Assembly: GCA_002332615.1 (NCBI GenBank)
Contig: DDAL01000021.1
Coordinates: 60,912-75,277 of the forward strand
Direction of reading: 5' to 3'
DNA length: 14,366 nucleotides
Origin: Sphingobacteriaceae bacterium UBA2059
GTDB lineage: Bacteria > Bacteroidota > Bacteroidia > Sphingobacteriales > Sphingobacteriaceae
Numbering within the stretch: the first letter of the stretch is position 1; the number at the start of each line of letters is the position of its first letter. The position numbers were made by a program, and so were the translations under genes. Of this stretch, positions 12,331 through 14,366 are shown piece by piece. The notes beneath the pieces are model-generated. The model was given only the letters and a program-made list of their open reading frames with translations. It did not search any database and was not told the origin of the DNA.

Positions 12331-13758
12331 CTAAGTATCTTCGTTGTTTTGAAGGAAGAAACGTTTGCTGAAGTTGACAAGAAAAAGCTGCTTAACACTT
12401 CGCGTAAAGGCGGTGTAGAGCCAGCGCATAAAATCTGTATCAAGCATTTCTTCGGTAAGGTAGCCCTGATCAATAAAGACGGCATCCCACTGACCGCCCT
12501 GAGCTTTATGGCAGGTAACTGCGTAAGCAAATTTAATTTGAAGAGCGTTGAAGTAAGGATCGTTCTTCATTTCTTCCATGCGCTTGCGTTTGCTGCTTAT
12601 ATGAGCATAGTCTTGCAGAATGGCCTGGTAAAGTTTGAGTGAGTCTTCGCGAGTAAGACCGGGTGCATTTGAATACAGAGTTTCAAGCAATACCTTGCAA
12701 TGAAGAGGCTCTTCGTCCGGATAATCTATGAACTCCATCACTACGTCAACGAAGCGAAAGCCATATTGCTCCTGAATGTTCCTTACCTTGATGATCTTGG
12801 CAATGTCCCCATTGGCTATAAAGGAGTCGGCTTTTTGTTCTTTCTGGAGCCAATAGTAGTTATTTTTAACAACCATTACATAATCGCCGCCGGTAAGCTC
12901 TTCTTCGCGGTAGAGAATACGATTGCGTATTTGCTGATTGTAGGTATTGGCGCTTTTATTGGACCGGCATATAACCAGCGTGTTTTCTATACCAAAGGTG
13001 TTGTAGGCATATTCAAGGCCCTCGGGAAGACGCTCGCCCGTCATTTTGTATATGTCCTTGAATCCCTGCACCTGTATAAGGGGCCATGTACTGCTGCTTT
13101 CGCTTATCATATTGCGAATGAGCGTGGCATTATATAAAATACCTGACTTTGCTTCCTGCCTTACTACATCTGTCATTTCATAATCGCTGATGTTCAAAGC
13201 GAAGGCGCTGCGCATAAATTCGGCATCGAGAGCAGGACTGAAAGCTGAACCCACAGGGGGCAGCTGAGCTGTATCGCCCACCAGAATTAGTTTGCAGTTT
13301 TTTGTATTATAAACATAGCTTACCAGATCCTGAAGGAGATTGTGCTGACTAAAATCGCCTGAATGGGAAGATATCATGGAGGCCTCATCAACAATAAAAA
13401 GCGTATTCTCGGCGGGGTTGGGAGCAAGCACGTAGGAACTGTCTAAAGCGATACCTCCTTTACTTCTGTAAATGCGCTTGTGAATGGTATAGGCTTTTTT
13501 TCCGGAGTAACTACTTATTACTTTTGCCGCACGCCCGGTTGGTGCAAGCAAAACGGTTTTAACCTTGAGAGAGGGCAATACCTTTACAAGTGAAGCAATG
13601 ATACTTGTTTTGCCGGTACCGGCATAGCCACGAAGTATAAAGCATTCGTCATCATCCCGAAGGCTTATAAACTGCGCCAGTCTGTTGAAAACGTCTTCCT
13701 GCTGTGCCGTGGGGGTAAACTTCAAATGCTTAATAAGCTGATCTGTTATGCTCATCAT
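12331..13758 (-). CDS. RecD/Pif1-like superfamily 1B DNA helicase
   Basis: A 475-residue ATP-dependent DNA helicase of the RecD2/Pif1/Dda type, expected to move 5' to 3' on single-stranded DNA. Walker A is GYAGTGKTS (44-52), followed by motif Ia LLAPTGRAAKV (70-80), Walker B FIVDEASM (121-128), motif III GDTAQLPPVG (161-170), motif IV-like VICRSNKSAN (262-271), and the UvrD_C_2-type motifs V and VI in YAVTCHKAQGGQWDAVFID (412-430) and YTAFTR (448-453). It is shorter than RecD2 of Firmicutes and lacks an N-terminal helix-hairpin-helix extension, as is usual for the Bacteroidota orthologue. The start is uncertain by one codon, since two ATGs are adjacent. No recB or recC is nearby, so it is a stand-alone helicase. 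It diverges from the DUF3822 gene. Confidence 0.92.
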   Translation of the reverse strand: MMSITDQLIKHLKFTPTAQQEDVFNRLAQFISLRDDDECFILRGYAGTGKTSIIASLVKVLPSLKVKTVLLAPTGRAAKVISSYSGKKAYTIHKRIYRSKGGIALDSSYVLAPNPAENTLFIVDEASMISSHSGDFSQHNLLQDLVSYVYNTKNCKLILVGDTAQLPPVGSAFSPALDAEFMRSAFALNISDYEMTDVVRQEAKSGILYNATLIRNMISESSSTWPLIQVQGFKDIYKMTGERLPEGLEYAYNTFGIENTLVICRSNKSANTYNQQIRNRILYREEELTGGDYVMVVKNNYYWLQKEQKADSFIANGDIAKIIKVRNIQEQYGFRFVDVVMEFIDYPDEEPLHCKVLLETLYSNAPGLTREDSLKLYQAILQDYAHISSKRKRMEEMKNDPYFNALQIKFAYAVTCHKAQGGQWDAVFIDQGYLTEEMLDTDFMRWLYTAFTRSVKQLFLVNFSKRFFLQNNEDT

Positions 13759-13791
13759 ATGTAAAAATGCGAAATCCTTATAAAAAACAAT

Positions 13792-13799
13792 TAGTTTTG
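13792..13799 (+). promoter_or_regulatory. -7 box TAGTTTTG for the DUF3822 gene
   Basis: Exact TAnnTTTG match with only five bases (TATGA) before the ATG at 13805, so the mRNA would start at about the start codon. No clear -33 TTTG is visible at the normal spacing. Confidence 0.4.
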
Positions 13800-13804
13800 T
13801 ATGA

Positions 13805-14366
13805 ATGAAAGGTAGCGGTAAACTTCATATTGCAGATCAGACATTGATTGAAAGCCGGGCTGAGGCCTGTGAGCTTTTAATTTATGTGAGTGAACAACTA
13901 GTATCCTATGCGGTAACTGATACTGAGAACAAGCATTTATGCGCGCTCTACAGTGTTTTTAACACGGAGGGTCATCATGAGAACTTTAATGAACTACAGC
14001 AAGTTTATCCTTACCTTCAATTGGACTTTAAAGCGGTAAAGCTAGCTGTTAAAACCCGGAACTTTACGTTTATTCCTTCCGAGTATTATACAGAAGATAA
14101 CTTATCTCTCTATTTATCTTTCGTTCATTCAACGCTGCCGTCTGAAATTACCGTCAATCCGACTCTGAATGGGCAGATAACCGCTATTGCATCTCTCAAT
14201 AAAACCCTGATAGAAGGTTTGGCACTCCCCTATACCGAACTTAAATACTACTCGCAGGCCGAACCTTTGATTGAGGCGGCAAAGGCAGTCTCGGGCGAGC
14301 AGGACACACTGCTCCTTCGGTTTAACAACCCGGTAGGTTTTGAAGCTTTGCTGCTGCACGAAGGCA
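13805..14366 (+). CDS. DUF3822 family protein, 3' end cut off by window edge
   Basis: Starts MKGSGKLHIADQTL and is open for 187 codons to the window edge. The pattern is that of the Bacteroidota-specific DUF3822 family: an N-terminal strand-turn-strand (ELLIYVSEQLVSYAVTDTENKHLCAL), an acidic/polar middle, VKLAVKTRNFTFIPSEYYTEDNL, and LRFNNPVGFEALLLHEG, which fits the actin/FtsA-like two-lobed fold proposed for the family. Function is unknown. In many Bacteroidota it stands next to rsmD (16S rRNA methyltransferase), which could be checked just downstream. The ATG at 13801 is not used because it reaches a stop after four codons. It diverges from the helicase by 46 nt. Confidence 0.8.
   Translation, partial: MKGSGKLHIADQTLIESRAEACELLIYVSEQLVSYAVTDTENKHLCALYSVFNTEGHHENFNELQQVYPYLQLDFKAVKLAVKTRNFTFIPSEYYTEDNLSLYLSFVHSTLPSEITVNPTLNGQITAIASLNKTLIEGLALPYTELKYYSQAEPLIEAAKAVSGEQDTLLLRFNNPVGFEALLLHEG

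Noticed and set aside
12331..13758. RecD subunit of a RecBCD complex, or a defence-system helicase
   Set aside because: No recB, recC or defence genes adjoin it; stand-alone helicases of this size are ordinary in the phylum.

Overview
The window looks like a chromosomal segment of a member of the Bacteroidota (Cytophagia/Sphingobacteriia/Chitinophagia-like; I cannot place it lower). The evidence is: the tmRNA tag GENNYALAA, an E1-alpha/E1-beta fused 2-oxoacid dehydrogenase, a DAHP synthase fused to a C-terminal chorismate mutase, DUF1573 and DUF3822 proteins, several TAnnTTTG -7 promoter boxes typical of the phylum, and few Shine-Dalgarno sites.

Layout. 1-431 (minus): 5' part of an exported or membrane-anchored thioredoxin-like protein. 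432-797: gene-free stretch with a perfect 20-bp inverted repeat. 798-2097 (plus): small S4 RNA-binding protein and aroB, 1 nt apart. 2098-2280: a complete transcription attenuator with promoter, 16-codon Phe/Tyr-rich leader peptide, antiterminator and terminator. 2293-6629 (plus): pheA, DAHP synthase-chorismate mutase, aroA and aroC, nearly contiguous. 6626-9034 (minus): the fused E1 dehydrogenase, whose stop codon overlaps that of aroC. 9170-9544 (plus): secreted DUF1573 protein. 9569-9932 (plus): tmRNA (ssrA). 9933-10404: gene-poor stretch with hairpins and a diverged 43-nt direct repeat. 10405-12267 (minus): LTA-synthase-like membrane sulfatase. 12331-13758 (minus): RecD/Pif1-like helicase. 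13805-14366 (plus): 5' part of a DUF3822 protein.

How the genes work together. aroB, the DAHP synthase domain, aroA and aroC supply four of the seven shikimate steps to chorismate (aroD/Q, aroE and aroK are not here). The fused chorismate mutase then makes prephenate and PheA makes phenylpyruvate, so the cluster runs from central metabolism towards phenylalanine. Prephenate dehydrogenase (tyrA) and an aminotransferase are absent. The leader peptide MKNFNTYYFGYFYYSR has 5 Tyr and 3 Phe codons. It is followed by three RNA segments that can pair 1:2, 2:3 and 3:4 ahead of a U-tract ending directly before pheA. This is a textbook ribosome-mediated attenuator sensing both Tyr and Phe, and it is the most striking item in the window. 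The genes around the aro block are housekeeping or envelope functions with no visible link to it. I see no mobile elements, CRISPR arrays or defence genes.
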